From assembly GCA_022573715.1 (NCBI GenBank), contig JACZTL010000013.1, forward strand, positions 1-64,000: a stretch of 64,000 nt of DNA, read 5' to 3'. This document shows, piece after piece, positions 6,635 through 16,592 of this stretch. The notes beneath the pieces are model-generated. The model saw nothing but the letters and a program-made list of their open reading frames with translations. It was not told the origin of the DNA and searched no databases. Both the position numbers and the translations under genes were made by a program. Numbering within the stretch: position 1 is the first letter of the stretch; each line of letters begins with the position of its first letter. The DNA comes from Bacteroidota bacterium (GTDB taxonomy: Bacteria > Bacteroidota > Ignavibacteria > Ignavibacteriales > Ignavibacteriaceae).

Positions 6635-7885
6635 TTATAATTCATCAAAAAATTGTTGTACTCTTTTTACATAAAATGAAATTGTTTTCATTCCTTTTTT
6701 GCGTTTTGATTTTATTAATCCTTGATATTCACTTGATGTACCTCCTGGAATACCTTTTATTAGTCCTGCTACTGTTGCAAACTCCGGACTTTCAATTTCG
6801 TTAGATAAACCCGCACCCAAATCCTGAGGAACACCTATTCTAACCGGTAGTCCCAAAACTTCCTGTGCTAATTCGGTACATCCTTTTAAGAGAGAACCTC
6901 CACCTGTTAATACTACGCCGGCTTTAATTTTCTGTTTATAACCTGCATTACGCATTTCATTATCTATTAAAGTAAAAAGCTCTCTCATTCTTAGGCTTAT
7001 AATTTGTGTCAGCAGCGTTATTGGAATTCTTGTATTAGCTCTTGCACCTACACCTTTTATTAAAATGTCTTCATCTTTTATGATTGCATTTTCCGTGGCA
7101 TAGCCATAATCTATTTTCAGCATTTCTGCTTGATTTGAAACTATACCCAAGGATTCTCTTATATCATTAGTAACCTGGTTGCCTGCAATACCAATAACCT
7201 TAGTGTGCTTTATTGATTTATTATGGAATATTGCAATATCTGTTGTGCCTCCGCCAATATCTATTAAAGCCGTACCAAGATCTTTTTCACTCTCTTCCAA
7301 GACAGATGAACTGGAAGCAATCGGTTGTAAAACATAGTTTCTTACTTCAAGTCCTGCTCTTTCAACCGACTTTCTTATATTCATAATTGCAGGAACAGAA
7401 GCCAATACAATATGGTTTGTTGCTTCCAACCTAGAACCTGACATTCCGATCGGATTATCAATTTTGCCTTCATGATCAATATAGAATTCTTCAGGAATTA
7501 TGTGAAGTATCATCCTGTCTGCAGGGATGCGGATTGTTCTAACATCGGCTTCTAATCTTTCCAGATCTTCTCTTGTTATTTCTTTATCTTCGTTATTGAT
7601 AGTGACATAATTCCTATGACGCATACTTGTAATATGTTCACCGGCTACACCTACATTTACAACATTTATACTTACACCGGCTCTGTTGGAAGCAATAGAA
7701 ACTGCTTCTTTAATTGCTTCCGCTGTTTTACCAATGTTAGCTACTAATCCCTTATTCAAACCCTCAGAAGGTGCAACTCCGAATCCTAAAATATCCAACA
7801 AACCGCTTTCCAATTCTTCGGCAATAACTGCACAGACCTTTGTAGTACCAAGGTCTAAACCAGCTATATATTTATTTTTTTTCAT
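6635..7885 (-). CDS. ftsA: Cell division protein FtsA
   Basis: FtsA is the actin-like ATPase that tethers FtsZ to the membrane and recruits later division proteins. The phosphate-1 motif is GLDLGTTKVCAVIAE (residues 9-23), phosphate-2 is ALIDIGGGTTDIAIF near 206-220, and the adenosine motif is VVLTGGGSLLKG near 325. The C-terminus ends in an amphipathic basic/aromatic stretch (FYVKRVQQFFDEL), the expected membrane-targeting helix. Length 416 is normal. The stop of ftsQ overlaps this start by 4 bases, indicating coupled translation with ftsQ upstream. Confidence 0.97.
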   Translation of the reverse strand: MKKNKYIAGLDLGTTKVCAVIAEELESGLLDILGFGVAPSEGLNKGLVANIGKTAEAIKEAVSIASNRAGVSINVVNVGVAGEHITSMRHRNYVTINNEDKEITREDLERLEADVRTIRIPADRMILHIIPEEFYIDHEGKIDNPIGMSGSRLEATNHIVLASVPAIMNIRKSVERAGLEVRNYVLQPIASSSSVLEESEKDLGTALIDIGGGTTDIAIFHNKSIKHTKVIGIAGNQVTNDIRESLGIVSNQAEMLKIDYGYATENAIIKDEDILIKGVGARANTRIPITLLTQIISLRMRELFTLIDNEMRNAGYKQKIKAGVVLTGGGSLLKGCTELAQEVLGLPVRIGVPQDLGAGLSNEIESPEFATVAGLIKGIPGGTSSEYQGLIKSKRKKGMKTISFYVKRVQQFFDEL

Positions 7886-8652
7886 CGTTTATAACCTATT
7901 TTTTCCAATTTGCCAACATAAATATCATTAGCAAATCTTAAGTCAATGTAACTACTGTTGTTTACTAACATTTCACCTTTTAACAGACTCGGCCAAAGCA
8001 TTTCCAAATAAATAATTTTTCTTGCTGTTGCTCCCCTGCCGAATATTACAGGTGGTTTAATGCCTGAGAATGTTAATATTATATCTCTGCCGTTTCTCAA
8101 ATTTATTTCCGAAAGACTTAACAACATTTTTCTGTCTGTATATCTAATAGCATCTATTATCCTGATAGCATCTGAAAGCTCATTCGATTTTATTATAGTA
8201 CGGGGTTTGATATCATCTATATTTTTAGGATTGCTTATAATCGGTATTGATGTAAACCTTGAATTAGATAAAATCGGCAGCACTTCGGATTGATTTGTTA
8301 AAAATAAAGGTTCACCTTTGCTTAATAATATTGCCGTGATTTTTTTCTCTTTTATATTTACTTGGGCTTTTTCATCTCCTACAAATTCAATATCTGCGTT
8401 TTCCACGTAAGGATGTTTTAACACCCTGTCTTTTAATATTGAAAGATTAAAAGTGTGAATCGGTTTTGTCCCATTGTTATAAATAAATTTTATATATTCA
8501 TTAGAAGACATCAACTTGTTGCCTGTAATTTCAATCACTCTAATATTACCTCCTGTTTTATTCTGCGGGTTAAATAGAACAAGCAGAATGATTGCCATAA
8601 ATAAAAAACTGAAAAGAATAACTGAGAATATTTTTCTTTTGTCTTCATACAT
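7882..8652 (-). CDS. ftsQ: Cell division protein FtsQ/DivIB
   Basis: This 256-residue bitopic protein has a short basic cytoplasmic start, one membrane helix (VILFSFLFMAIILLVLF, about residues 10-26) and an extracytoplasmic POTRA domain opening IRVIEITGNKLMSSNEYI. Downstream of it is the beta domain typical of FtsQ. Sequence conservation is low, as usual for FtsQ; position between murC and ftsA decides the call. It scaffolds FtsL and the septal synthase. It overlaps murC by 8 bases and ftsA by 4. Confidence 0.88.
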   Translation of the reverse strand: MYEDKRKIFSVILFSFLFMAIILLVLFNPQNKTGGNIRVIEITGNKLMSSNEYIKFIYNNGTKPIHTFNLSILKDRVLKHPYVENADIEFVGDEKAQVNIKEKKITAILLSKGEPLFLTNQSEVLPILSNSRFTSIPIISNPKNIDDIKPRTIIKSNELSDAIRIIDAIRYTDRKMLLSLSEINLRNGRDIILTFSGIKPPVIFGRGATARKIIYLEMLWPSLLKGEMLVNNSSYIDLRFANDIYVGKLEKIGYKR

Positions 8653-10030
8653 TTACTTTTTCACCCTTAAGCATTTCAACAAACTTATTGCAGTATTTCC
8701 ATATATCTCCTGCACCCATAGTTACAATAATGTCGCCGTTTTCTTTAATTTTATTCAACAAATCAGGCACATCATTTTTATTTTGAACGTACATTACATT
8801 TGTATGTCCTAATTCCTTCAATGCATCTGTGATTAATTTTCCCGACACACCGTCAATTGGTTCTTCTCTTGCGGGATAAACATCCGTACAAATAAATAGA
8901 TCCGTATCCATAAATGATTTTGCAAATTCATTGTAAAAATTTCTTGTTCGTGTATATAAATGAGGTTGAAATACTACTACCAATCTTTTTTTCCACCCTT
9001 CTCTTATGCCCGAAAGTGTTGCGCTTGTTTCTGTTGGGTGATGCGCATAATCATCAACAACAAGTATTTCTTTATTATATTTCACTTCAAATCTTCTATA
9101 AACACCAGAAAACTTTTCCAATGCTTTTTTTATTACATTAAATTCAACTCCTAATTCTAATCCAATGCAAACTGCAACAAGTGAATTTTTTACGTTATGC
9201 TTACCGGGAATTTTTAAATTAATTCTACCTAATTCTTTATCATTATAAATTACCGTATACGAACTATTGAAAGTGTTATGTGTAATATCAACTGCTCTTA
9301 AATCAGCTTCTTGTAATAAACCGTAAGTAATAATTTTTTTGTTTAATTCGGGCATTATGTTTTTTAATTCCGGTTCATCAATACAAAGAGTGACAAATCC
9401 ATAAAAAGGTACTTTGTTTGCAAACTCAATAAAAGCACATTTTATATCATCCAAATCTTTATATGTGTCTAAATGTTCACTTTCTAACGTTGTTAAAGCT
9501 GCAACAGTAGGGGTTAATTTTAAAAATGTTCTGTCAAATTCATCAGCTTCAACAACAATAAAATCACCCTGGCCCAGGCGGGCGTTAGTTCCACCCAAAC
9601 CGCTAAGTTTTCCACCGACAATAATTGTAGGGTCAATTCCACCCTCGGTAAGTGTTAGTCCAACCATAGAAGTAGTAGTGGTCTTTCCGTGTGTACCGGC
9701 AATACCGATTCCGTATTTCATCCTCATACATTCGGCTAACATTTCGGCTCTTTTAATTATCGGTATATTTCTATCAACAGCGGCTTTCACCTCAGGGTTA
9801 TCAATTGTAACAGCAGATGAATAAACAAGTACATCCGCATCTTTTACGTGTTCGGGTGAATGACCTTCATAAATAGTCATTCCCATATCACTTAATCTTT
9901 GTGTCACTTCCGTTAAATTTTTATCTGAACCGGAAATTTTAAAACCTTGGCTAAATAATATCTCAGCAATTCCGCTCATTCCGATTCCGCCAATTCCAAC
10001 AAAGTGAACTTTTTTAATATTCTTGAACAT
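8645..10030 (-). CDS. murC: UDP-N-acetylmuramate--L-alanine ligase
   Basis: MurC adds the first L-alanine to UDP-MurNAc in the cytoplasm. The N-terminal Rossmann motif is HFVGIGGIGMSGIAEIL (residues 9-25), the ATP loop is GTHGKTTTT (112-120), and VDDYAHHPTE is the Mur-ligase motif in the C-terminal domain. Length 461 is typical. It overlaps the upstream PH-like gene by one base and ftsQ downstream by 8, so it is part of the dcw operon. Confidence 0.97.
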   Translation of the reverse strand: MFKNIKKVHFVGIGGIGMSGIAEILFSQGFKISGSDKNLTEVTQRLSDMGMTIYEGHSPEHVKDADVLVYSSAVTIDNPEVKAAVDRNIPIIKRAEMLAECMRMKYGIGIAGTHGKTTTTSMVGLTLTEGGIDPTIIVGGKLSGLGGTNARLGQGDFIVVEADEFDRTFLKLTPTVAALTTLESEHLDTYKDLDDIKCAFIEFANKVPFYGFVTLCIDEPELKNIMPELNKKIITYGLLQEADLRAVDITHNTFNSSYTVIYNDKELGRINLKIPGKHNVKNSLVAVCIGLELGVEFNVIKKALEKFSGVYRRFEVKYNKEILVVDDYAHHPTETSATLSGIREGWKKRLVVVFQPHLYTRTRNFYNEFAKSFMDTDLFICTDVYPAREEPIDGVSGKLITDALKELGHTNVMYVQNKNDVPDLLNKIKENGDIIVTMGAGDIWKYCNKFVEMLKGEKVNV

Positions 10031-10506
10031 TATTCTTTTTCAATTTCCTTTTTCAAATTTTGAATACCGGCTAATAATTCCATTGAATTTTCATAATCGT
10101 GGGGTCTTAATATCAACGGTCGCTTTCTTTTTTTTATTTTCATAATTATAAATTTAAAAGCTTCTTTTCTCTTGTTATCTTTTGAATTAGTTATTCTAAT
10201 TGAAATTATTTGATCGGCATTAAATTTTCTTGTTTTAAATCTGTCTACAAACAAAATTCCGTTGTTATCTATTTCTAAGTGACGATTTTTATATATGTTA
10301 TAAAGCAAACTAATGACGGAAATAAGAACAATAATTGCAAAGAAAGAAATGATAGGGTCTTCGGTTATTACCGTAAAGGAGCCCTCTATAAACTTACCGC
10401 GAATAACCACATACAATACAAAAGCTATAAAGTAAATTATTGTAGCTTGATAATAAAAACCTACATTGTATTTAAACACTTTTTTGTTTCCGTTTTCTTT
10501 ATTCAT
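10030..10506 (-). CDS. Two-TM protein with PH-like domain, inside the dcw operon
   Basis: I do not recognise a named family. The 158-residue protein has two membrane helices (about residues 17-34 and 52-68), then a basic cytoplasmic domain (LEIDNNGILFVDRFKTRKF...QIISIRI...KRKRPLILRPHDY). Its strand pattern looks like a bacterial PH domain. It ends in a charged helix. It occupies exactly the gap between murG and murC, sharing one base with each neighbour, so it is surely co-translated with them. Its place suggests a membrane role linked to precursor synthesis or division; that is inference. It is not a degraded copy of any standard dcw gene. Confidence 0.8.
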   Translation of the reverse strand: MNKENGNKKVFKYNVGFYYQATIIYFIAFVLYVVIRGKFIEGSFTVITEDPIISFFAIIVLISVISLLYNIYKNRHLEIDNNGILFVDRFKTRKFNADQIISIRITNSKDNKRKEAFKFIIMKIKKRKRPLILRPHDYENSMELLAGIQNLKKEIEKE

Positions 10507-11606
10507 TATTCTTCCGCTAATTTTATTGCACTTTCGGCAACAATTGATGCTGCTTCGGGTTTAGCCATTGTTAAAGCTTTTGACCTTAATTCATCTAATT
10601 TATTGTCATCAAAAATTGATGATTTAATAACGTTCCACAATTCACTGTTTAATTTTGAATCTTCAATTAATAAGACAGCACCGTTATCAAATAAATATTT
10701 TGCGTTTAAGTATTGATGATTTTCCGCAACATTTGGTGAAGGGACCAAAATTGCAGGTACACCAAGTTTAAGAATTTCAGCAATAGTAATTCCCCCTGCT
10801 CTTGAAAGTACAATATCACAAGCAGAATAGGCAAGACTCATATCATCTATAAAAGATAATATTTTAAATTTTTGGGATGAATATTTTTTAAACTCATCTA
10901 TATAGTTTTTACCTGTCTGCCAGATTAATTGAATTTCTCTAATATAAAAATTATTTAAATTTTCAGCTACAGCTTTATTCAAGGAAGCAGCTCCTAAACT
11001 ACCTCCCAAAACCAAAAGTGTTTTTTTACCCGGTGAGAGATTAAAACTTTTCAGTGCCTCATTTCTATCAATTCTCTGCAAATTTTCTCTTACAGGATTG
11101 CCGGTATACCTTAATTTTTCATTTTGCTTAAAATATTTTTTTGAGTCTTCAAAACTCAAATGGATTTCCCGTGCATATTTTTCAAGCAGACGAGTTGTTA
11201 CGCCCGGGTAAATATTCTGCTCCAATAAAATTATTTTTGCGCCCATAACATCGGAAGCATAAATTGCAGGACCGGAAACATAGCCACCCGAACCAATAGC
11301 AACTTTGGGCTTAAATTTCATATTAATAATTATAGATTGTATAAGCGATATAAATAATTTTAAAGGAAACAATATATTCTTAAGTGTAAACCTTCTGCTG
11401 AAGCCGCTAACCCATATTGACTTAAAATTAAAACCGAGCTTTGGAATAATTTTTCCCTCTATTTTAGATTTTGTGCCTATAAACATAATTTCAGCTTCCG
11501 GTTTAATTAACATTATTTTCTGAGCCACTGCAACCGCCGGAAATAAATGACCGCCTGTGCCGCCGCCGGCAAATAAAAATCTATATTTATTAGAACTTTT
11601 ACTCAA
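10506..11606 (-). CDS. murG: Lipid II synthase MurG
   Basis: MurG transfers GlcNAc from UDP-GlcNAc to lipid I on the inner face of the membrane. The glycine-rich lipid-phosphate loop FAGGGTGGHLFPAVAVA is near the N-terminus, SGGYVSGPAIYA and EQNIYPG follow, and the donor site SRAGGITIAEILKLGVPAILVPSPNVAENHQ is in the C-terminal half. I prefer the TTG at 11606 (366 residues), 13 bases after the ftsW stop and about 9 bases after GGGAT. An ATG at 11684 would add 26 unrelated residues read through the ftsW end. The stop shares a base with the next gene. Confidence 0.93.
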   Translation of the reverse strand: MSKSSNKYRFLFAGGGTGGHLFPAVAVAQKIMLIKPEAEIMFIGTKSKIEGKIIPKLGFNFKSIWVSGFSRRFTLKNILFPLKLFISLIQSIIINMKFKPKVAIGSGGYVSGPAIYASDVMGAKIILLEQNIYPGVTTRLLEKYAREIHLSFEDSKKYFKQNEKLRYTGNPVRENLQRIDRNEALKSFNLSPGKKTLLVLGGSLGAASLNKAVAENLNNFYIREIQLIWQTGKNYIDEFKKYSSQKFKILSFIDDMSLAYSACDIVLSRAGGITIAEILKLGVPAILVPSPNVAENHQYLNAKYLFDNGAVLLIEDSKLNSELWNVIKSSIFDDNKLDELRSKALTMAKPEAASIVAESAIKLAEE

Positions 11607-11619
11607 AACTTTATCCCAT

Positions 11620-12744
11620 TCAATCTGTTTCAGAATTTGGAAATTTATAATTTTCTTTTTCGACAATAGAATTTGAAATAGCAATGTTCACTAAAATTCC
11701 TACCGAGATACACATCAGTATCATTGATGTACCTCCGTAACTAATAAACGGTAAAGGCAGTCCTGTAGTCGGTATTAACCCGATTGCTACTGATGCATTA
11801 GTTAAAGCATAAGTTAAAATTGAAAATGAAATTCCGAACGCCAGTAATTGTCCGAATCTATCTGTAGCTTTTTTTGCTATATAAATACCTGCAATAAAGA
11901 GGAACAAAAATGCAAGAAGAACAATTAACACACCGATAAATCCCATTTCTTCGCCTAAAATTGCAAAGATAAAATCGCCGTAGGATTCCGGCAGAAATAA
12001 ATTGCTTTGCCTGCTGTGCCCAATTCCCACACCCGCTAATCCCCCGCTGCCCAATCCGTATAATGCTTGCTTAACTTGAAAATTAAGGTCAGACCCATTT
12101 TGTATTGAGCTGATAAACGATATTATTCTTTCACGCGAGTGTGTAAAAATCATTGCTATACTTCCCGCACTTAATAAAGCAATAAAAGATGTGACAATGA
12201 TATGTGTAAATTTTGCTCCGCCGACAAATAGAATAACAAGAGAAATAAAAATTAAAAGTATTCCGTTACTAATGTTCGGCTCTAACAGTATTAGTACAGA
12301 AATGAGAATAACCCAATAGAATAGTTTACAGAAACCCTCCCAGAAATCCTTTATCAAATCTCCTTTTTCTTCTATAAGTTTTGCCAAATGAATAATCAAA
12401 GCAAGCTTTGCTATTTCTGCAGGTTGAAATGTTGAACCGAATATACTTATCCACCTGTCTGCACCTTTTACACTATTACCGAATAAAAGTATAAAAACAA
12501 GAAATAATGCAACTAGTATTAAAGCCGGTTTGCTGTATTCTTTATATATTTCATATGGTATAAATGAGAATATCATCAATGCTGAAATTCCGATAATTAC
12601 TTTTATGAAGTGTGAGTTAAACAGATAAAATACATTTGAAAATTTATGAATGCTGTATGTACCGCTTGCTGTCATTACCATTACCAGCCCGAGCATAACT
12701 AATATAAAAGTCTCAAAAAATATTGTAATAGCTAATTTTTTCAT
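11620..12744 (-). CDS. ftsW: SEDS glycosyltransferase FtsW
   Basis: FtsW is the septal peptidoglycan polymerase, a ten-helix membrane protein working with FtsI. Hallmarks are ADRWISIFGSTFQPAEIAKL, LLEPNISNGILL (catalytic-loop region) and the long conserved segment from YGLGSGGLAGVGIGHS through LPESYGDFIFAILGEEMGF. Near the C-terminus is TTGLPLPFISYGGTSM. Length 374 is normal. It starts one base after the murD stop and ends 13 bases before the preferred murG start. Position in the dcw cluster favours FtsW over the elongation paralog RodA. Confidence 0.95.
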   Translation of the reverse strand: MKKLAITIFFETFILVMLGLVMVMTASGTYSIHKFSNVFYLFNSHFIKVIIGISALMIFSFIPYEIYKEYSKPALILVALFLVFILLFGNSVKGADRWISIFGSTFQPAEIAKLALIIHLAKLIEEKGDLIKDFWEGFCKLFYWVILISVLILLEPNISNGILLIFISLVILFVGGAKFTHIIVTSFIALLSAGSIAMIFTHSRERIISFISSIQNGSDLNFQVKQALYGLGSGGLAGVGIGHSRQSNLFLPESYGDFIFAILGEEMGFIGVLIVLLAFLFLFIAGIYIAKKATDRFGQLLAFGISFSILTYALTNASVAIGLIPTTGLPLPFISYGGTSMILMCISVGILVNIAISNSIVEKENYKFPNSETD

Positions 12745-14094
12745 TTATAAATTTTCAATAATTTTTTTAAACTGATTTCCTCTATCTTCATAATTTTCAA
12801 ACATGTCAAAACTTGCACAAGCAGGAGATAATAAAACCACTTCACCTCTCTCAGCATTATCAAAGGCATTTGTTGCAGCACTTTTTAATGATGAACAAAT
12901 TTCAACATCTATTTTTCCGGAGAAAAATTCTTTTATTATTTCCGATGACGAACCGATTGCATAAACTTGCTTCACATTTTTTTTAACCAATTCTTCAATT
13001 TGATTATAATCGTTTCCCTTATCCTGTCCGCCTAAAATTAAATGGATTGGGTCATCAAAACTTTTTAAAGCACACATAACTGAATCTACGTTTGTGGCTT
13101 TAGAATCATTTATAAATTTCACACCGTTTATTTCCATTACTAATTCTAACCTGTGTTCAACTGCTTTAAATGTTCTTAAAGCGGATATTATTTTTTCATT
13201 GTCAAGATTAAACAATTTCGCGGCTGTAATAACTGCCATAGAGTTTGACCAGTTATGTTCTCCCCTAAGTTGTATATCACCGGTTTTGCATTCAAATTTC
13301 CTGACGCCTTTTTCTTCATAATAAATATTTTCTGCGGAGAGATAGCAGCCATTTGTAAGTTTCCGACTCAGTGAAAAGTAGTATGTTCTGCTCAATTGAT
13401 CCGTTACATTTTTTTGTAATTCCAAATCATCTTTATTGATTATCAAATAATCTTCTTTAGTTTGATTTTTATAAACTCTCAATTTTGATTGGGTATAGTT
13501 TTCCAATTTGTAATCATATCTATTTAGATGGTCAGGTGTAATGTTTAAAATAATTGACACTTTGGGTTTAAAAGATTCTATATAATCCAATTGAAAACTT
13601 GAAACTTCAAGAGAAACAAATTCATTTTCTTTTACATCAAGTGCTATATCCGAGAACGGATTTCCAATATTACCGGCAACGTACATTTTAACACCGCAAT
13701 GATTAAATAAATATCCGCATAATGAAGTTGTTGTGGTTTTACCGTTTGAACCCGTAATTGCAATTATATTACCTGCACAAAAACACGAAGCCAATTCTAC
13801 TTCGCTTATTATTTTTATTCCTTTCATCTTTGCGGTTTTTATTACTTTTGAGTCCGTAGGAACACCCGGACTTACAACCATTAGATTGCAATCGTATGCT
13901 TTTTCAGAATGCTGACCAAACTCAAATTCTATATTTATATTTTGTAATTCCGTCATAGATTTTTTTAACTTTTCCGAATCATCTAAATCACTTACAAACG
14001 GTTCGCCGCCGAGTTTTTTTATAAGTTTTGCCGCAGCCACACCGCTTCTGACAGCACCAATAACCGATATTTTTTCACCTTTTAAATTCATCAT
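12745..14094 (-). CDS. murD: UDP-MurNAc-L-Ala--D-glutamate ligase
   Basis: MurD adds D-glutamate to the growing stem peptide. The N-terminal fold has VIGAVRSGVAAAKLI, the ATP loop is ITGSNGKTTTTSL (about 113-125), and NDSKATNVDSV (near 340) and LLSPACASFDMFENYEDRG at the end are MurD signatures. Length 449 is typical. The start overlaps the mraY stop by 4 bases. Confidence 0.97.
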   Translation of the reverse strand: MMNLKGEKISVIGAVRSGVAAAKLIKKLGGEPFVSDLDDSEKLKKSMTELQNINIEFEFGQHSEKAYDCNLMVVSPGVPTDSKVIKTAKMKGIKIISEVELASCFCAGNIIAITGSNGKTTTTSLCGYLFNHCGVKMYVAGNIGNPFSDIALDVKENEFVSLEVSSFQLDYIESFKPKVSIILNITPDHLNRYDYKLENYTQSKLRVYKNQTKEDYLIINKDDLELQKNVTDQLSRTYYFSLSRKLTNGCYLSAENIYYEEKGVRKFECKTGDIQLRGEHNWSNSMAVITAAKLFNLDNEKIISALRTFKAVEHRLELVMEINGVKFINDSKATNVDSVMCALKSFDDPIHLILGGQDKGNDYNQIEELVKKNVKQVYAIGSSSEIIKEFFSGKIDVEICSSLKSAATNAFDNAERGEVVLLSPACASFDMFENYEDRGNQFKKIIENL

Positions 14095-15200
14095 CTAATT
14101 TTAAATGAAGCCAAGCTTATTATTGCAAGAATAATTGCAACGATGTAAAATCGTGTAACAATTTTTGGTTCAGCCCATCCTTTTAATTCAAAATGATGAT
14201 GAATCGGGGCCATTTTAAAAACTCTCTTACCTTGTCCGTATTTCTTTTTTGTGTATTTGAAATAAACTCTTTGAATTATTACTGATAAAGTCTCCAAAAA
14301 GAAGACTCCGCCTAAAATCGGGATGAACAATTCTTTTTTTATTAACACCGCTAAAATTCCAAACGCACCACCCAAAGCCAGCGACCCGGTATCACCCATA
14401 AAAATTGACGCTGGATACGAATTGAACCAAAGGAACCCCAGTGATGCACCAATCAATGCTGCAATAAAAACTGTCAGTTCGCCTGAACCGGGCAGGTAAA
14501 TGATGTCTAAATAATTTGCGTAAATTGCATTACCGCTAACATAGCTCATTACCGCAAGTGTAAGCATAACAATAATAGAAATACCGACTGCCAATCCATC
14601 CAATCCATCCGTTAAGTTAACCGCATTTGAAGTTGCCGTAACAATAAAGATTACAGAGGGGATATATAAATATGAAAGATCAAGGTTTACATTTTTCAAA
14701 AACGGAATTGTAGTTAGAGTATTTATTCCTTCAAACTGTGGAGAGAAATAGATGACAGATCCCACAGCCAATCCGATAATTATTTGACCAAGTAATTTAT
14801 ATCTTGCGATAAGCCCGTTTGGCAATTTTTTAATTACTTTTAAATAATCATCAAGAAACCCGACACCACCTAAAAAAACTGTCCCTGCTAAAACAAGAAC
14901 AATGTAAATGTTCTTAATATCACTCCATAAAAGCACAGGTATTATTAAAGAAGCAATGAGAATCAGTCCGCCCATAGTAGGGGTACCGGCTTTTGATCGA
15001 TGTGATTTAGGTGCATCAACTTTTTCAACTTCACCTATTTGATGTTTTTCTAAAACTCTAATGATTTTAGGTCCTAAATAAAGAGCTAAAAACAGTGCAG
15101 TAATTGCAGCCAACGCTGAGCGGAATGTAAGATAGCGGAAGATATCAAATCCAGGCGGATTAAAATTTTTATTTATATAATCAAATAGATAGTAAAGCAT
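14091..15200 (-). CDS. mraY: Phospho-MurNAc-pentapeptide transferase MraY
   Basis: MraY makes lipid I by joining phospho-MurNAc-pentapeptide to undecaprenyl phosphate in the inner membrane. Signatures are SHRSKAGTPTMGG (substrate loop), GFLDDYLKVIKK (catalytic aspartates), NLTDGLDGLA, SIFMGDTGSLALGG and MAPIHHHFELKGW. About ten membrane helices fit the 369-residue length. It lies 3 bases from murF and overlaps murD by 4. Confidence 0.97.
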   Translation of the reverse strand: MLYYLFDYINKNFNPPGFDIFRYLTFRSALAAITALFLALYLGPKIIRVLEKHQIGEVEKVDAPKSHRSKAGTPTMGGLILIASLIIPVLLWSDIKNIYIVLVLAGTVFLGGVGFLDDYLKVIKKLPNGLIARYKLLGQIIIGLAVGSVIYFSPQFEGINTLTTIPFLKNVNLDLSYLYIPSVIFIVTATSNAVNLTDGLDGLAVGISIIVMLTLAVMSYVSGNAIYANYLDIIYLPGSGELTVFIAALIGASLGFLWFNSYPASIFMGDTGSLALGGAFGILAVLIKKELFIPILGGVFFLETLSVIIQRVYFKYTKKKYGQGKRVFKMAPIHHHFELKGWAEPKIVTRFYIVAIILAIISLASFKIR

Positions 15201-15203
15201 TTA

Positions 15204-16592
15204 CTATTTTATTCCTTCTTCAATAATTTTTGAAAACTGTTCCATCTTCATTCCCCTTGAACCTTTAATTAGAATTACAGAATTACTGAAATCTTTTTTG
15301 TATAAATAGTCTTGAAGTGCATCTCTTTTTGAAAAATGCTTGTTAACAATTTTACTGTTTTTTAATGCATTGTTGAGATATTTTGTTTTACTGCCGATTG
15401 TAAGTACTTCATTTACTTTAGCTTTTTTCAAAATCGGCGCTAAGTTATTATGTAATTTTATGCTGTCTATACCGAGTTCAAGCATATCACCCAAGACAAC
15501 AAGCTTATATTTATTCTTTCCCAAATTACCAACAGTCATAATCGCAAAAGCTGTTGAATCCGGGTTTGCGTTATAAGTGTCATCAATGAGTATAGTGCTG
15601 TTTATTTTTATGATGTTAAATCTTTTATCAACAGCTTTAAATTTTTTAATTCCTTTTAACAATTGTAATTTTGTAATGCCAAGGCTTAATGCAACTGTTG
15701 AAGCGGATAAAAAATTATTTGTGTTATGCATTCCGTAAAACGGAAGTGTTACTTTATAAGAGTGATTTAGATGTTTTATTTCTATAATATCTCTTCCTTC
15801 TTTTGTTTGACCTAATATGCCTGCTTGATAATCAGAACTTTTATTAAAGCCGTATGTAATTTTATTATTAAAATATTTTTTTGACTTTTTTAATAGCACG
15901 TCATCATTATTAATAAAAACCACTCCGCCGTTTTCATCAGTCACTCTAAACAAAGATAATTTCTCTTTAAGCACGCCCTCTTTGTTTTTAAAATATTGAA
16001 GATGCGAATAGCCGATATTTGTTATCAAAGCGTAGTCAGGTTTTGCCATTTTTGATGCATATTCAATTTCACCGAAATGATTTGTTCCCATTTCAAGTAC
16101 GAGATAATCATTCTTTGAATCCGTATCTAAAATTGTCAACGGCACACCGATGTGGTTGTTATAATTAGCTTTTGTTTTATTCACTTTATATTTTTCTTCT
16201 AAAATCTGAGCCAGCATTTCTTTTGTTGTAGTTTTGCCTGCGCTTCCTGTTATTCCTATAATTTTTGTATTTATTTTATTTCTCCAAATATTTGCCAAAT
16301 CACCGAGAGCTTTGGTTGTATCTCTCACGGTGATTACCGGTACATTCAACCTGTTAAATTTATTGTAACTTTTTTTATTTATCATAACAGCTGTTGATCC
16401 ATTTTTAACAGCTTCTTTTACAAATGAATGACCGTCAAAATTTTCTCCTTTTATTGCCACAAACACAGAATTTTTTCTAACATTCCTTGAATCAATTGTA
16501 ACCGATGTAACAGATTTAAACTCATCATGATTATAAATAACTGCGGCCGGCAGATTGAAAAAATCCTTAAGGTTTAACCTGATACTGCTCAT
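15204..16592 (-). CDS. murF: UDP-MurNAc-tripeptide--D-Ala-D-Ala ligase
   Basis: MurF completes the pentapeptide by adding D-Ala-D-Ala. Visible motifs are VTIDSRNVRKNSVFVAIKG in the N-terminal domain, the ATP loop GITGSAGKTTTKEML (113-127), the VLEMGTNHFGEI region, and LIDDTYNANPDS near 335. Length 462 fits the family. It overlaps the upstream murE by 4 bases, so the two ligases are translationally coupled. Confidence 0.96.
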   Translation of the reverse strand: MSSIRLNLKDFFNLPAAVIYNHDEFKSVTSVTIDSRNVRKNSVFVAIKGENFDGHSFVKEAVKNGSTAVMINKKSYNKFNRLNVPVITVRDTTKALGDLANIWRNKINTKIIGITGSAGKTTTKEMLAQILEEKYKVNKTKANYNNHIGVPLTILDTDSKNDYLVLEMGTNHFGEIEYASKMAKPDYALITNIGYSHLQYFKNKEGVLKEKLSLFRVTDENGGVVFINNDDVLLKKSKKYFNNKITYGFNKSSDYQAGILGQTKEGRDIIEIKHLNHSYKVTLPFYGMHNTNNFLSASTVALSLGITKLQLLKGIKKFKAVDKRFNIIKINSTILIDDTYNANPDSTAFAIMTVGNLGKNKYKLVVLGDMLELGIDSIKLHNNLAPILKKAKVNEVLTIGSKTKYLNNALKNSKIVNKHFSKRDALQDYLYKKDFSNSVILIKGSRGMKMEQFSKIIEEGIK

